From Methanofastidiosum sp964630765 (lineage in GTDB: Archaea; Methanobacteriota_B; Thermococci; Methanofastidiosales; Methanofastidiosaceae), in NCBI GenBank assembly GCA_964630765.1, contig CAZVXE010000007.1, forward strand, positions 1-42,489: a stretch of DNA of 42,489 nucleotides, read 5' to 3'. Of the stretch, positions 1-7,747 are shown piece by piece. The position numbers were made by a program, and so were the translations under genes. The notes beneath the pieces were generated by a model. That model was not told the DNA's origin, made no database searches, and worked only from the letters and a program-made list of their open reading frames with translations. How positions within the stretch are numbered: position 1 is the stretch's first letter; each line of letters opens with the position of its first letter.

Positions 1-130
1 CAATAGCATGCTCAATTGACATTATCATTTCCGATATATCAAAAATTTCAAAGCCGTATAACTCCTCCCTTGATAGCATTGGCAGCATTTCCCAATCCTT
101 TTTATCTATAAATTCGATACTTTTCTCCAA
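1..130 (-). CDS. partial hypothetical protein (N-terminal 43 residues)
   Basis: Open frame on the minus strand that begins with TTG at 130 and runs off the left edge of the window. The TTG is supported by AGGAGG seven bases upstream (complement of 138-144), as strong a site as any here. The 43 visible residues are acidic and helical (start MEKSIEFIDKKDWEMLPML) and match no family I recognise. The ribosome site overlaps the first GTAAGTAA repeat at 143-150, so whatever binds that repeat would block expression. It lies downstream of the ribbon-helix-helix gene in the same direction. Confidence 0.55.
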   Translation of the reverse strand, partial: MEKSIEFIDKKDWEMLPMLSREELYGFEIFDISEMIMSIEHAI

Positions 131-142
131 CTTGTTTCCTCC

Positions 143-161
143 TTACTTACTACTTACTTAC
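143..161 (-). repeat. two GTAAGTAA iterons, 11 bases apart
   Basis: TTACTTAC on the plus strand at 143-150 and 154-161, that is GTAAGTAA on the minus strand, spaced by exactly 11 bases (one helical turn). The word is the same as in the six copies at 710-847 on the other side of the ribbon-helix-helix gene. Beyond them, 162-195 is a run of TACTA/TACAC words without clear coding content. Likely an operator or partition site. Confidence 0.6.
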
Positions 162-185
162 TACTATACTACATACTATACTACA

Positions 186-680
186 CTACACTACACCCCA
201 TTCAGTGGAGATCTTTTCTTTTAATTCTCCAGTGGAAATGCCAAGGCCTTTAGAAAAGTTGTTTAGTAGGCGCTCATCGCTTAGGACGCTGTCGATGCCG
301 GATTCAGAGATCTTCTTTTTTAGAAGAGGTTTAATCTTCCCTTCCCAGATTTCATTGCGCTCCTTTTCGCTTAATTGCCTTTCAATATTCTTATTTGTAT
401 GTTTAATGCCCTTGTCAATCTCTATTTTTGTTTCTTTGAGATTAATCTTAGTCAATTCATCAATTTTAGCCTTTAACCTCGTAGCTTCCAAAATAGCGCT
501 TTCATATTGGCTTTCCAGTAATTCAAGCTCTGATTTGTTCCTTTCCGCATATTGAGTTAGGGCCTCAGTTATTGTCTCTGTAAATCCCTTCGTTGATACG
601 GTGCAGCATCTGTTCAGAAGATCCTCAGGAAGCCATGCCTGGATCAGCCTCTTCCCATACCTCAACTGGCTTTTTCCCAT
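186..680 (-). CDS. ribbon-helix-helix-like DNA-binding protein with coiled coil
   Basis: 164 residues. The first 50 (basic strand QLRYGKRLIQAWLPEDLLNR followed by two short helices) look like a MetJ/Arc/CopG ribbon-helix-helix; residues 50-120 are a long charged heptad-like helix, and the C-terminus is a small helical region. ATG at 680 has GAGGGTG just upstream. GTAAGTAA repeats lie both in its promoter region (708-853) and immediately past its stop codon (143-161), which suggests that it binds them, either as an autorepressor or as a partition or copy-control protein of a plasmid or virus. The fold is inferred from pattern only; the function comes from context. It could instead be an unrelated helical protein. 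Confidence 0.6.
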   Translation of the reverse strand: MGKSQLRYGKRLIQAWLPEDLLNRCCTVSTKGFTETITEALTQYAERNKSELELLESQYESAILEATRLKAKIDELTKINLKETKIEIDKGIKHTNKNIERQLSEKERNEIWEGKIKPLLKKKISESGIDSVLSDERLLNNFSKGLGISTGELKEKISTEWGVV

Positions 681-707
681 ACTACACCCTCTGAAAAATG
701 GATTTTC

Positions 708-853
708 CTGTAAGTAAAACTGGCCCTAAAAATGGCACTTTGTAAGTAACCTGTAAGTAAAATAGGCCTAAAAAAGGGGGTTTTGTAATGATGGCTGTAA
801 GTAAAACTGGCCCTAAAAATGGCACTTTGTAAGTAACCTGTAAGTAAAATAGG
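708..853 (+). repeat. duplicated 59-bp unit carrying six phased GTAAGTAA iterons
   Basis: A 59-base sequence at 708-766 is repeated identically at 795-853. Each copy holds three GTAAGTAA words, starting at 710, 742 and 753, and at 797, 829 and 840. The steps are 32, 11, 44, 32 and 11 bases, close to whole turns of B-DNA, so all the sites face nearly the same side of the helix. Each copy also contains GGCCCTAAAAATGGC. The block is the gap between the nuclease gene and the ribbon-helix-helix gene and would serve as the latter's promoter. An origin with iterons or a partition centromere would look like this. Confidence 0.7.
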
Positions 854-881
854 GCCAAAGTGTAGTATAAATCCACCATCT

Positions 882-1346
882 TCACTCCGAAAGTTTTAAT
901 CCAACTAGCGCTTCGACCGGCAAAAGCTCTTTGACCTTCAAAACGTAGGTGTCGCATTTGTACCTAAAATCACCGTTTCTTTCTGCCTCGCCCTTTCTCA
1001 TGAGCCTGGCTTTTCTTAGAAGTGTAATCCTATCGACCGCCCCTGCGATGGTGTAGGTTCCTTTGAATCGGTCATGGAACACAAAGGCGAATAGATCCTG
1101 GTCCAATGACACCTGGCATGACGGGACATTAACGTTGAAATCCGGAGAGGGTCCGTAATCATTTGAGATGGTCTTGACATCAATTTTTTTGCCGCATATC
1201 TTGAAGTCGCAGTTTGAGTAAGGGCCAAGGGACAGCCTGACGTTTAGCTCTTTCCTTAAGCAGTGGACAAGGAACTCCTCCTCGCCCTCAGCCCCATTCT
1301 CCCTTGAAGACGGCTCGGGCTCAAAGATTGTTGGGACCGCTCTCAT
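882..1346 (-). CDS. PD-(D/E)XK-like nuclease, mobile-element type
   Basis: 154 residues. Residues 23-60 have the order of a restriction-endonuclease-like fold: an acidic helix, Asp47, then a strand ending in D56-V57-K58, the usual D...(D/E)xK signature. This suggests a Holliday-junction-resolvase or recombination nuclease. Its ATG at 1346 overlaps the stop of the upstream gene by four bases (ATGA), so the two are translationally coupled and probably work on the same DNA intermediate. The C-terminal third (CDTYVLKVKELLPVEALVGL) has no motif I know. Family level is plausible; the exact enzyme class is not determined. Confidence 0.5.
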   Translation of the reverse strand: MRAVPTIFEPEPSSRENGAEGEEEFLVHCLRKELNVRLSLGPYSNCDFKICGKKIDVKTISNDYGPSPDFNVNVPSCQVSLDQDLFAFVFHDRFKGTYTIAGAVDRITLLRKARLMRKGEAERNGDFRYKCDTYVLKVKELLPVEALVGLKLSE

Positions 1347-2179
1347 GCGTCTCCCTCTAAAGGGGATTTTTCATTCTGCTCCGTCTTTTCATAATTGAAG
1401 TTGGAATATGGGCCGGTGTTTAATCTAAGATCCCCCTTCGTTGTGATCCTTGTATCTAGGTTCATGAACGTTGCAATAGATCCTATCATATCGGTCCTGT
1501 TCATCTGGGCCTTTGTCGATAGGAACTTTCCGGCTACAAGCTTTCCGCTCTTCTTTGAAGTGAAAGGCTTTGTGTCGTGGCAGTTGACCCAGACCTTGTC
1601 CTTCCCGTCAGTCAACTCGATGCCTGTGGAGCGGAGCCTATAGGCGCCTTCATCCTCCCTTGCGTTTGATATCCTGTTGACCCTGCCTGTGAGAAAGGTG
1701 ATCCTGCCAAAATCATTGATCTTTGACAGGAGGCCATCAAGAGAAAGGACATCTAGCCGGGGGCTAGTTTGGTATTTGGAATCGAATATGCTTAACGGCT
1801 TTCCATCCCTCCACCCGTAGGCGTATGCCAAAAGCATCGTGGCCTTTTCAGGGGAGTAGTTCTTGTCATGCTTCATCTCCCGCACAAGCTGGCTCTCAAT
1901 CCAGTCCGGCTCGTTCTTGTGATTTACTGCGGCATACTGGGAAAGATAACTTGAAGCCTCGTCAAAAAGATCATCCATATCCTCTTTCGGTTTTGAGAAA
2001 TTCTCTAAAGTCGTTTCCACCCCCTTAGGCTTGTTGAACGCCTCATAATACAACAAAAGCCTCGCCCCGTTCGGGGTAACATTCTTTTCATCGCTTTTTC
2101 TTTCTACAAGCCCGGCAAACTCCTCTTCAGTTACGCCAAGCTTTTCCATCAACTCTTTTTTCTTTTCATCTGACAGCAA
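1343..2179 (-). CDS. 278-residue protein, possible OB-fold single-strand DNA binder
   Basis: TTG start at 2179, chosen because AGGAGGT lies seven bases upstream. The N-terminal 120 residues are helical and charged. Residues 150-210 form alternating strands around GRITFLTGRVNRISNAREDE and DKVWVNCHDTKPF, which would suit an OB fold as in RPA or phage SSB proteins. No zinc motif. It is the first gene of a pair with the nuclease (ATGA overlap), so a role in replication or recombination of a mobile element is likely. This is inference; no diagnostic motif was seen. Confidence 0.5.
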   Translation of the reverse strand: MLSDEKKKELMEKLGVTEEEFAGLVERKSDEKNVTPNGARLLLYYEAFNKPKGVETTLENFSKPKEDMDDLFDEASSYLSQYAAVNHKNEPDWIESQLVREMKHDKNYSPEKATMLLAYAYGWRDGKPLSIFDSKYQTSPRLDVLSLDGLLSKINDFGRITFLTGRVNRISNAREDEGAYRLRSTGIELTDGKDKVWVNCHDTKPFTSKKSGKLVAGKFLSTKAQMNRTDMIGSIATFMNLDTRITTKGDLRLNTGPYSNFNYEKTEQNEKSPLEGDA

Positions 2180-2341
2180 ACTCCAGACCTCCTGGATTGG
2201 CGGAGCGGAAAAGATGTGTGATGGTGCCTATGGACGTTTGGAAGCCACATCATCTTACCGCTCTTTCGCCCTATAAATACGTCATATATGACGAATTTAC
2301 ATACCAAAAGGTAGGCTGCAGAGTAAAAGATTTTCGATAGG

Positions 2342-2362
2342 TATATTGTATTTTCCAATATA
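2342..2362. promoter_or_regulatory. inverted repeat upstream of CopG-like gene
   Basis: TATATTG (2342-2348) and CAATATA (2356-2362) form a perfect 7-base inverted repeat with a 7-base spacer. It sits about 20 bases before the probable TATA box (around 2383-2392) of the small ribbon-helix-helix gene at 2412, a normal place for an autoregulatory operator. Confidence 0.4.
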
Positions 2363-2411
2363 TGTAACGAAATTTTTATATATCAGCTGGCAGATTATCT
2401 ATAGTGGTCCT

Positions 2412-2606
2412 ATGGCAAAAGAGCATCAGGGGGCAAGCCTCCCAAAAGAGCTATTGAGAAGAATTGAGTATATAATAAATGAAACAGATCTCGGCTATAC
2501 GTCAAAGGCTGATTTTATAAAAGAGGCCGTTAGGCAGAAGCTTGATGAGGTTGAAAGAAAGCTTTTGGAATTAGAGAAACTAAAAAAAGAGCTAAAGGAA
2601 AGATAG
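2412..2606 (+). CDS. CopG/ribbon-helix-helix transcriptional regulator
   Basis: 64 residues: a strand (GASLPKELLRRI), a helix, a turn, then TSKADFIKEAVRQKL, the classic second helix of archaeal CopG-type regulators, and a C-terminal charged helix rich in Glu and Lys that probably mediates dimerisation. ATG at 2412 is chosen over upstream starts because the ribbon-helix-helix begins there and a TATA-like TTTTTATATATC lies about 25 bases upstream, giving a leaderless message. The upstream palindrome at 2342-2362 suggests self-repression. It is divergent from the nuclease/OB operon and could control it too. Confidence 0.75.
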   Translation: MAKEHQGASLPKELLRRIEYIINETDLGYTSKADFIKEAVRQKLDEVERKLLELEKLKKELKER

Positions 2607-2699
2607 GATTGAATGAGGGGAGCAAGAAGACATTTATAAAGTTTTGAGAGGTTGAAACAAATTAGAAACTCATTTATATATGATTAAATCTTTTAAGTT

Positions 2700-2963
2700 A
2701 TGAATATTCTTAATGTATATACTTTAATTATTTTTATTGTTGCAATAGCACTAGTTTGTATCTTTTTCTGGAAGGCTAGAATATGGAAGGGCCACAGTGA
2801 AGTAAATTATTCTCTTTTTGTAGTAGGCCTAATAATACTTATTCCTGTTGGAATATTTTTACTGATGATGCAATATAGCGCAGGTTATAGTCTTATTGCG
2901 GCGGGCACTGTTTTGATCCTTCTAGGCTACAGAAATAAGGATAAATGGACAAAAAAACAATAA
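2700..2963 (+). CDS. small two-helix membrane protein
   Basis: 87 residues. Two or three hydrophobic segments: roughly 5-24, 38-58 and 62-78, with a basic C-terminus (YRNKDKWTKKQ) expected in the cytoplasm. TTTATATAT about 22 bases before the ATG marks a leaderless promoter. No family recognised. It stands alone between the regulator and a convergent gene; holin-like or immunity-like small membrane proteins have this shape but nothing specific supports either. Confidence 0.55.
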   Translation: MNILNVYTLIIFIVAIALVCIFFWKARIWKGHSEVNYSLFVVGLIILIPVGIFLLMMQYSAGYSLIAAGTVLILLGYRNKDKWTKKQ

Positions 2964-3035
2964 GATCGTATAGATCTTAAAATGATTAAAAAATGGAAGT
3001 AATAATCATAGGACTTAGTTAAATAGCCTAAATTA

Positions 3036-3320
3036 CTACACTTCGGCATCCTTTAGCTTATCGATTAAGACATCTTCTACAGTTGTTATGAACGCCTCCT
3101 TGCTTTCGCATTTCTCTGCTATCTTCAAAACTACCGCCATGCTCTTGACGTAGTTCCTGTGGTATCCCCTTACCTTCTCGCCGAAGACACTCTTCTGAGC
3201 CCTTAATATTTCACTCTTTAGCTTATCCCTGAGCTCATCCATTGTGCCAGAGTTATCGGCGATATTTAGCGCCACGGATGGCGCATCTATTCCTCCATAA
3301 TTCCAGTTGCTTGTCATCAA
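3036..3320 (-). CDS. hypothetical protein, 94 residues
   Basis: Mostly helical, soluble, with a conserved-looking core MDELRDKLKSEILRAQKSVF and an acidic tail. Starts with ATG-ATG at 3320/3317; a TATA-like TATTATATTCC lies about 26 bases upstream, again leaderless. Codon use is like the left-hand module (GC richer than the cargo genes). No motif allows a functional call. Confidence 0.5.
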   Translation of the reverse strand: MMTSNWNYGGIDAPSVALNIADNSGTMDELRDKLKSEILRAQKSVFGEKVRGYHRNYVKSMAVVLKIAEKCESKEAFITTVEDVLIDKLKDAEV

Positions 3321-3470
3321 TCTAGTTTGTAGCGTGGAATATAATACGATTGGCCGAGCGCATGTTTGTATTTTGGCCCTATTTTTAAGGACAAAACACG
3401 TTATTAATTATTTATCATTCAAAAGGAGGGAAAAGAGTGAACGAATCATGAGCCTTATTTTTTAAAAGAA

Positions 3471-3523
3471 AGGCCCGGGGAAATGGGGGTAAAATTGGAG
3501 GATGAGGGGTTAATCCCGGGCCT
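3471..3523. other. GC-rich stem-loop element 1
   Basis: AGGCCCGGG (3471-3479) pairs with CCCGGGCCT (3515-3523) across a 35-base purine-rich loop. It stands out from the AT-rich gap between genes (3321-3685), has no open frame, and resembles the element at 3581-3632 in length and stem sequence. May be a structured small RNA or a binding site. Confidence 0.4.
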
Positions 3524-3580
3524 GATTGCCATGTATTAATATGACAATGTATCAAATCTTTATATCTATTTCTAAAAATT

Positions 3581-3632
3581 AAGGCCCAGATATAAACCGG
3601 GGAGTTTATGAGATGATAGTAGTCTGGGCCTT
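3581..3632 (+). ncRNA. GC-rich stem-loop element 2, candidate small RNA
   Basis: AAGGCCCAGA (3581-3590) pairs perfectly with TCTGGGCCTT (3623-3632) across 32 bases. A TATA-like CTTTATATCT lies at about 3558-3567, the right distance to start a transcript near the left arm, so the 52-base element could be an RNA with closed ends. The loop has AGATGAT, near but not equal to a C box, and no clear D box, so I do not call it a C/D guide RNA. Confidence 0.3.
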
Positions 3633-3685
3633 GAACATGCTATTGGATATCTCTTTTAAGAATTTATCCGAGTACATTTGCATAT

Positions 3686-3913
3686 ATGGAAAAGGCAAAA
3701 ATAATGCATGATATCCAAAAGAAAAATAGTTTCTTTCTTACTCATAATTTGTCCTTGAATGCATTTGCTATTTTAGGAGTAGAAAAAATTAAACCAATTG
3801 AATACGCCCTAAACAATCTGATCATGGCGAGCGATATGTCTAGAAATGTGGGCTATATTATGCTAGGTACACTAAAATTTATATACATATTTGATAATCT
3901 ATCTATGGACTAA
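3686..3913 (+). CDS. hypothetical protein, 75 residues
   Basis: Small protein with a helical middle (KIKPIEYALNNLIMASDM) and a hydrophobic C-terminal strand. The arrangement (basic start, a helix after a P-I-x-Y-A-L-N-N-L-I motif, then strands) faintly recalls Alba nucleic-acid-binding proteins, but too much is missing for a call. ATG at 3686 with an AT-rich promoter region. It precedes the UbiD gene by about 50 bases in the same direction and may share its transcript. Confidence 0.4.
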   Translation: MEKAKIMHDIQKKNSFFLTHNLSLNAFAILGVEKIKPIEYALNNLIMASDMSRNVGYIMLGTLKFIYIFDNLSMD

Positions 3914-3963
3914 TCAAAAGATTTTTATCCTTATAGTTTTTGATATTTTAGGTGTTTAGAACA

Positions 3964-5232
3964 ATGAGGGAGTTTATTTCTAATGAAGAAGATATACTAA
4001 TTATTGACAGGGAGATAGAGAAATACGAGCTAGCAAAGATTGTATCTGACAATCCCACTAAAGTTTTATATTTTAAAGATAAGGGATATGATGTTTATTG
4101 CAACATCTGGTCAACTAGAGAGAGAATTTCTAGGTATCTGGGGGTCGAAAAATCAGAGTTGCTTTATTCTCTTAAGAAATCATTAGAAAATCCAACTTCT
4201 TATAGGATAAATAAAGAAAATCCATTTGTTGAGATTAAAAACTTCGACCTTAGAAAACTTCCAATCCAGTGTCACTACCCCGAGGATGGGGCCCCTTATA
4301 TTACCTCGGGAGTCATTTTCGTAAAGGACAAGAAAGGTAACAGAAACATGTCATTTCACAGAATGATGGTTACTGGAAAGGACACCTTTACAATTAGGAT
4401 AGTTCCAAGACACCTCTACGCGATGTATAACGAAGCAAAGGAAATGGGAAAGGATCTTGAGATCGTCTTGGCAATAGGACTGCCTCCTTACATACTTTTA
4501 CCTGCTGCAATGTCTATTTCTTACGGGATAAATGAGCTCGAAATCGCAAACACGTTAAAGATGAAGGGAATTAAGGAAGGACTCACCATATATAGATTTG
4601 AAAACGGTATAGATGTTCCTACCTCATCCCAGTTTGTCTTTTGTGGGAGGATAACGCTTGAAAATGCCAATGAGGGACCATTTGTTGATATAACTGGGAC
4701 CTGTGATATTATACGACAACAACCTGTTGCAAAGATAGATACCATCTATGAGGCAAAGAATGCTTTTTATCACGATTTAATTCCTGGAAGTTATGAGCAC
4801 TTTCTCTTGATGGGAGTTCCTAAGGAGCCGATAATCTTCGATGCTGTATCAAAGACAGTTCCAAAGGTCTATGGGGTAAGGTTGACTGAAGGCGGAAGTT
4901 GTTGGCTACACGGAGTAGTTTCAATTAAGAAGCAGAAGGAAGGTGATGGAAAGAATGCCATCTTGGCAGCGCTAAGTTCTCACCCATCCATGAAAAGAAT
5001 AGTGGTAGTTGATCAGGATATTGATATTTATAACGATACAGAGATTGAATGGGCGATAGCAACAAGATTTCAGGCAGAGAGGGATTTACTGGTTATAAAT
5101 AACGTTGCAGGCTCAAGCCTTGATCCCTCAGTTAAGGCTGATGGTATGACTTCCAAGATAGGAATAGATGCAACGATGCCTTTGAAAGATAATGAGGGGT
5201 TTAAAAGAGCGATAAACTTTCTAAAAAAATAA
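3964..5232 (+). CDS. UbiD family decarboxylase, probably anhydromevalonate phosphate decarboxylase
   Basis: 422 residues from ATG 3964, preferred over GTG 3952 because GGTG (3951-3954) then serves as its ribosome site. The whole length matches the UbiD fold: FHRMMVTGKDTFTIRI in the prenylated-FMN/metal region, EGPFVDITGTCD, and VVVDQDIDIYNDTEIEWAIATRFQ near the end. UbiD enzymes decarboxylate alpha,beta-unsaturated acids with prenyl-FMN made by UbiX. Archaeal members of about 420 residues include trans-anhydromevalonate 5-phosphate decarboxylase, which supplies isopentenyl phosphate for membrane lipids. No lipid or UbiX gene is nearby, so the substrate is inferred from the archaeal setting. 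Intact; the only clear housekeeping gene in the window. Confidence 0.85.
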   Translation: MREFISNEEDILIIDREIEKYELAKIVSDNPTKVLYFKDKGYDVYCNIWSTRERISRYLGVEKSELLYSLKKSLENPTSYRINKENPFVEIKNFDLRKLPIQCHYPEDGAPYITSGVIFVKDKKGNRNMSFHRMMVTGKDTFTIRIVPRHLYAMYNEAKEMGKDLEIVLAIGLPPYILLPAAMSISYGINELEIANTLKMKGIKEGLTIYRFENGIDVPTSSQFVFCGRITLENANEGPFVDITGTCDIIRQQPVAKIDTIYEAKNAFYHDLIPGSYEHFLLMGVPKEPIIFDAVSKTVPKVYGVRLTEGGSCWLHGVVSIKKQKEGDGKNAILAALSSHPSMKRIVVVDQDIDIYNDTEIEWAIATRFQAERDLLVINNVAGSSLDPSVKADGMTSKIGIDATMPLKDNEGFKRAINFLKK

Positions 5233-5392
5233 TTAAATTTTATACCAAAGAATGAATATACGTTCATTTAAGAGAACTTGCTGGACCAATGGGCGACTTT
5301 GGCATCTTATTGCGCTCTGGTACAATCTTTTGAATCTAAATGCAGGTTAATTATGCCCCACGGCCGAGATTATGCATCAAGTTTTATATTAG

Positions 5393-5572
5393 TTAATCTT
5401 TGGCATCGCTTCTCTTTTTTCTCAATGTTCCATCTTTATTTCTTCCTCTTGTGGAACCATCTTTATAGACTGCTCTTTCTCCTTCATAGCCTTCTTCATA
5501 TATTTTTCCAGTGCCTAAGTCTTGTCTTAAGCCCTCATTTTTCTGACCTTTTTTTGGTTTAGTTAAAGTCAT
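5393..5572 (-). CDS. small basic hydrophilic protein, 59 residues
   Basis: Open frame of 59 codons plus stop on the minus strand. ATG at 5572 is preceded by GGTGGG a few bases upstream. The protein is highly charged and Gly/Lys/Arg rich, with the stretches TGKIYEEGYEGERAVYKDGS and TRGRNKDGTLRKKR. It has low hydrophobicity and no membrane segment. The composition and the strong ribosome site argue that this strand is coding rather than the hydrophobic frame opposite. Reminiscent of small phage or conjugative-element proteins; function unknown. Confidence 0.6.
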   Translation of the reverse strand: MTLTKPKKGQKNEGLRQDLGTGKIYEEGYEGERAVYKDGSTRGRNKDGTLRKKRSDAKD

Positions 5573-5712
5573 TTTCCCACCAACATAATAAAAACAAATA
5601 ATAATATTTAACCTTTTTTATTATCAACCCCTACTCTGCCACATATTTCTCCAAGCTTTAAATCGTTCTTTTGCCCTAGGTGGCATGAAGCTTAGGAGGA
5701 TAAGCCACATTA

Positions 5713-6291
5713 CTATAATGAAATAGAAGCAATAACATTCCGGAGGATAACTAATCCAATAATTACAAAAGTACTATATACTGCCCCAACAATATCATAA
5801 TGATATTTTTTCCAAGATTTATTCTCGAAATAACATATCCAACCTATAATGCCTAAAATAAAACATAAAAAAATGTAATCATAAACTATCATTTCAATGA
5901 TTATGTCCCTAAAAATTATACTTTTGAATCCTATTAACAAAACTATAGCATTAGATAAGAAAACAGTACGGGATTTGTAATGGATCTCCACAATAAATCC
6001 AATAATCCACAAGGGTATCAATTCCAAAAGTGGTACATATCCAAGATATGGAAGATTGATATAGTCATACTTTGATATCTCTTTTAGAATTACAATGACA
6101 GATTTACTAAAAATAAAAAATAAAGTAATTAGCGCCTTTTGAACTAATTCACCTATCTCGCTAAGAATATCGAATAAATCTAAGAAGAAGGGGATTTTGT
6201 AAAAATAGCCTATTGCAGCGATAAAAATTACTGCAATGCAAACAAGTAAATAAATAAGTATAATATCAACTAAATCATCATTACTCATCAT
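5713..6291 (-). CDS. multi-pass membrane protein
   Basis: 192 residues with about five hydrophobic helices (near residues 8-28, 48-66, 85-105, 112-155, 168-190) separated by short charged loops. Starts ATG-ATG at 6291, with TTTTATATAG about 25 bases upstream (leaderless). No signature residues. AT-rich codon use like the cargo genes around it. A lone membrane protein near a defence-type operon could be accessory to it, but it is on its own promoter. Confidence 0.6.
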   Translation of the reverse strand: MMSNDDLVDIILIYLLVCIAVIFIAAIGYFYKIPFFLDLFDILSEIGELVQKALITLFFIFSKSVIVILKEISKYDYINLPYLGYVPLLELIPLWIIGFIVEIHYKSRTVFLSNAIVLLIGFKSIIFRDIIIEMIVYDYIFLCFILGIIGWICYFENKSWKKYHYDIVGAVYSTFVIIGLVILRNVIASISL

Positions 6292-6591
6292 AACTTGCTA
6301 ATTTGGCATCTATATAAAATTTGTTAGGCCGTAATCTTAATAACCCCTAAATTAGATATCGAGTATTAACAAAATAAAATTACGTAAAGCTAACATTCAT
6401 AAACTCCATAAATAAAATTATTAGAAATATATTAAACTCTAAGATGATTTGATGGTTAAAGGATTTACTTAAAAAAGATAATTATGCCCTACTCGAGGGG
6501 CTAGTGAAAACTTAAACTATTATTTTTTTAGGCAATAAAATACAAAATCACTCAGCACAAATATATAAAGAATAATCTCAATAAGCTATTG
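6292..6591. other. intergenic region without a gene
   Basis: AT-rich 300-base gap between divergent genes. It holds the leaderless promoter of the membrane protein at its left end and a TATA-like AATATATAAAG at 6560-6570 for the gene at 6592. A short hairpin-like CCCTACTCGAGGGG occurs near 6487. Nothing else stands out. Confidence 0.5.
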
Positions 6592-6951
6592 ATGACACCT
6601 AAAGTTGAAAATATAGAAAAGATATCTGAAGGATTAGAAAAATCGAATCCAAAAGAAGGCACTTTAGTTTATTTTACATCAGACAAAGATTGGTTAGAAA
6701 GCGATGGCCACTACATCGAATATATACCTCCTATCGAAAAAGAAGATTTTAAAATCCATATCTATCGGGATAAAGATAATATTTTCAAAGTAAATCTTAG
6801 TACCTTCCACCATAAGAACGTAGTACTTACACTGAAAAACTTAGCAAAATACTGTCAACATGAAAAACATATGGTTTCAGTTACTTGGAATTCTATTTCA
6901 ACAAAACTATATGTTGATGGCGAACTTGTTGATGAATATCCAAAGAATTAA
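6592..6951 (+). CDS. hypothetical protein, LamG-like end
   Basis: 119 residues from ATG 6592 (TATA-like sequence 25 bases upstream; a TTG directly before it is less likely). The second half, with HMVSVTWNSISTKLYVDGEL near the end, resembles the closing strands of concanavalin/LamG-type beta sandwiches, where a V-x-W-x-x-x-x-x-L-Y-V-D-G pattern is usual. No signal peptide, so cytoplasmic. It is convergent with the clamp-nuclease operon and ends about 60 bases from it. Confidence 0.5.
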   Translation: MTPKVENIEKISEGLEKSNPKEGTLVYFTSDKDWLESDGHYIEYIPPIEKEDFKIHIYRDKDNIFKVNLSTFHHKNVVLTLKNLAKYCQHEKHMVSVTWNSISTKLYVDGELVDEYPKN

Positions 6952-7009
6952 CAGTTTAAGTATATCTCTATTTATAGAAGGCGTAACCTATTAATTATAA
7001 AATAATCCC

Positions 7010-7747
7010 TTAAGTTTCTTCATTATTCTCTACTGAAATCATAAACTTGATGTAAATCAATTCTTTTTCATAAATAATCTCAATAGTATTTTTTGATTTG
7101 TCTAAGTTTAATTTTAATAAATATGAAGAATCAAAAATATTTAGTATATTCCTTAAAAAATCACCATTAATTCGAATAGAATCATCTTTTCGATCCATTT
7201 TGGAATTTGATTCAGGTGTGATTCCAATTTTAATAATTTCTCCAGCAGCACCTATAACTTTCACCGTTAGTTTATCGCTAACATTTAACTCAATAAACTC
7301 TGAAAAATCAAGTATCTCTTTTATTTTTTTTAAATCTTCTGATTTTATATATAATTCTGAAGAATATTTATATTCAGGCATCTTAATTAATTCTGATCCT
7401 GAGGATATTTGAGGTATATGGGCTTCAATATAAAATTTATTTTGAGAGCTAATTACAATTTCGTCATCAAATATTATTATAACTTCATTTTCACATTTGT
7501 TTATAATAGACAGAATACTTTTAAAATTTAGACTTATACGCAATTCATTAGGGGATTCACTATTATATTCTTTGAATATTTTAGGATTAACTTCAAGTTT
7601 AAGAAATATTGTGTGTGAATCATTCATTCCTCTTGTATATAATTTTTCTTTTTCAAAATAGATTGTTCCTTCGTCTATCACAGCACATATTGCTTCAAAA
7701 ATGAGGAGGAAAGTATTTTTTTCACCTTTAATAGCAATCTTCTTCAT
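7010..7747 (-). CDS. divergent PCNA-like sliding clamp
   Basis: 245 residues from ATG 7747, the length of archaeal PCNA (about 245-250); a TTG at 7756 would add three. Two clamp-type repeats can be followed: residues 13-60 (FEAICAVIDEGTIYFEKEKL, then RGMNDSHTIFLKLEV, matching the PCNA pattern of helix, strand, R-A-x-D-x-x-x-x-x-x-x-L), and residues 130-240 ending in IYIKFMISVENNEE, like the PCNA C-terminus. It overlaps the nuclease gene by about 20 bases and is last in a three-gene operon. PCNA tethers polymerases and nucleases to DNA; a private copy beside a nuclease suggests a loading or targeting platform for it. Too diverged to be the host replication clamp. Confidence 0.75.
   Translation of the reverse strand: MKKIAIKGEKNTFLLIFEAICAVIDEGTIYFEKEKLYTRGMNDSHTIFLKLEVNPKIFKEYNSESPNELRISLNFKSILSIINKCENEVIIIFDDEIVISSQNKFYIEAHIPQISSGSELIKMPEYKYSSELYIKSEDLKKIKEILDFSEFIELNVSDKLTVKVIGAAGEIIKIGITPESNSKMDRKDDSIRINGDFLRNILNIFDSSYLLKLNLDKSKNTIEIIYEKELIYIKFMISVENNEET

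Noticed and set aside
137..853. Possible CRISPR array because of regular short repeats
   Set aside because: The repeats are 8-base words and one 59-base duplication without spacer-length spacing or unique spacers, and no cas genes are present.
682..957. 91-residue frame on the minus strand with repeated FYLQVTYKVPFLGPVLLT
   Set aside because: It is a shadow of the duplicated 59-base iteron block; the protein repeat only reflects the DNA repeat.
3581..3632. Possible box C/D guide RNA
   Set aside because: AGATGAT is near the 3' end and not a proper C box, and no CTGA D boxes are suitably placed; kept only as a stem-loop candidate.
5278..5562. 94-residue hydrophobic frame on the plus strand
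   Set aside because: Phe/Leu/His-rich low-complexity product lying opposite the better supported 59-residue gene at 5393-5572.
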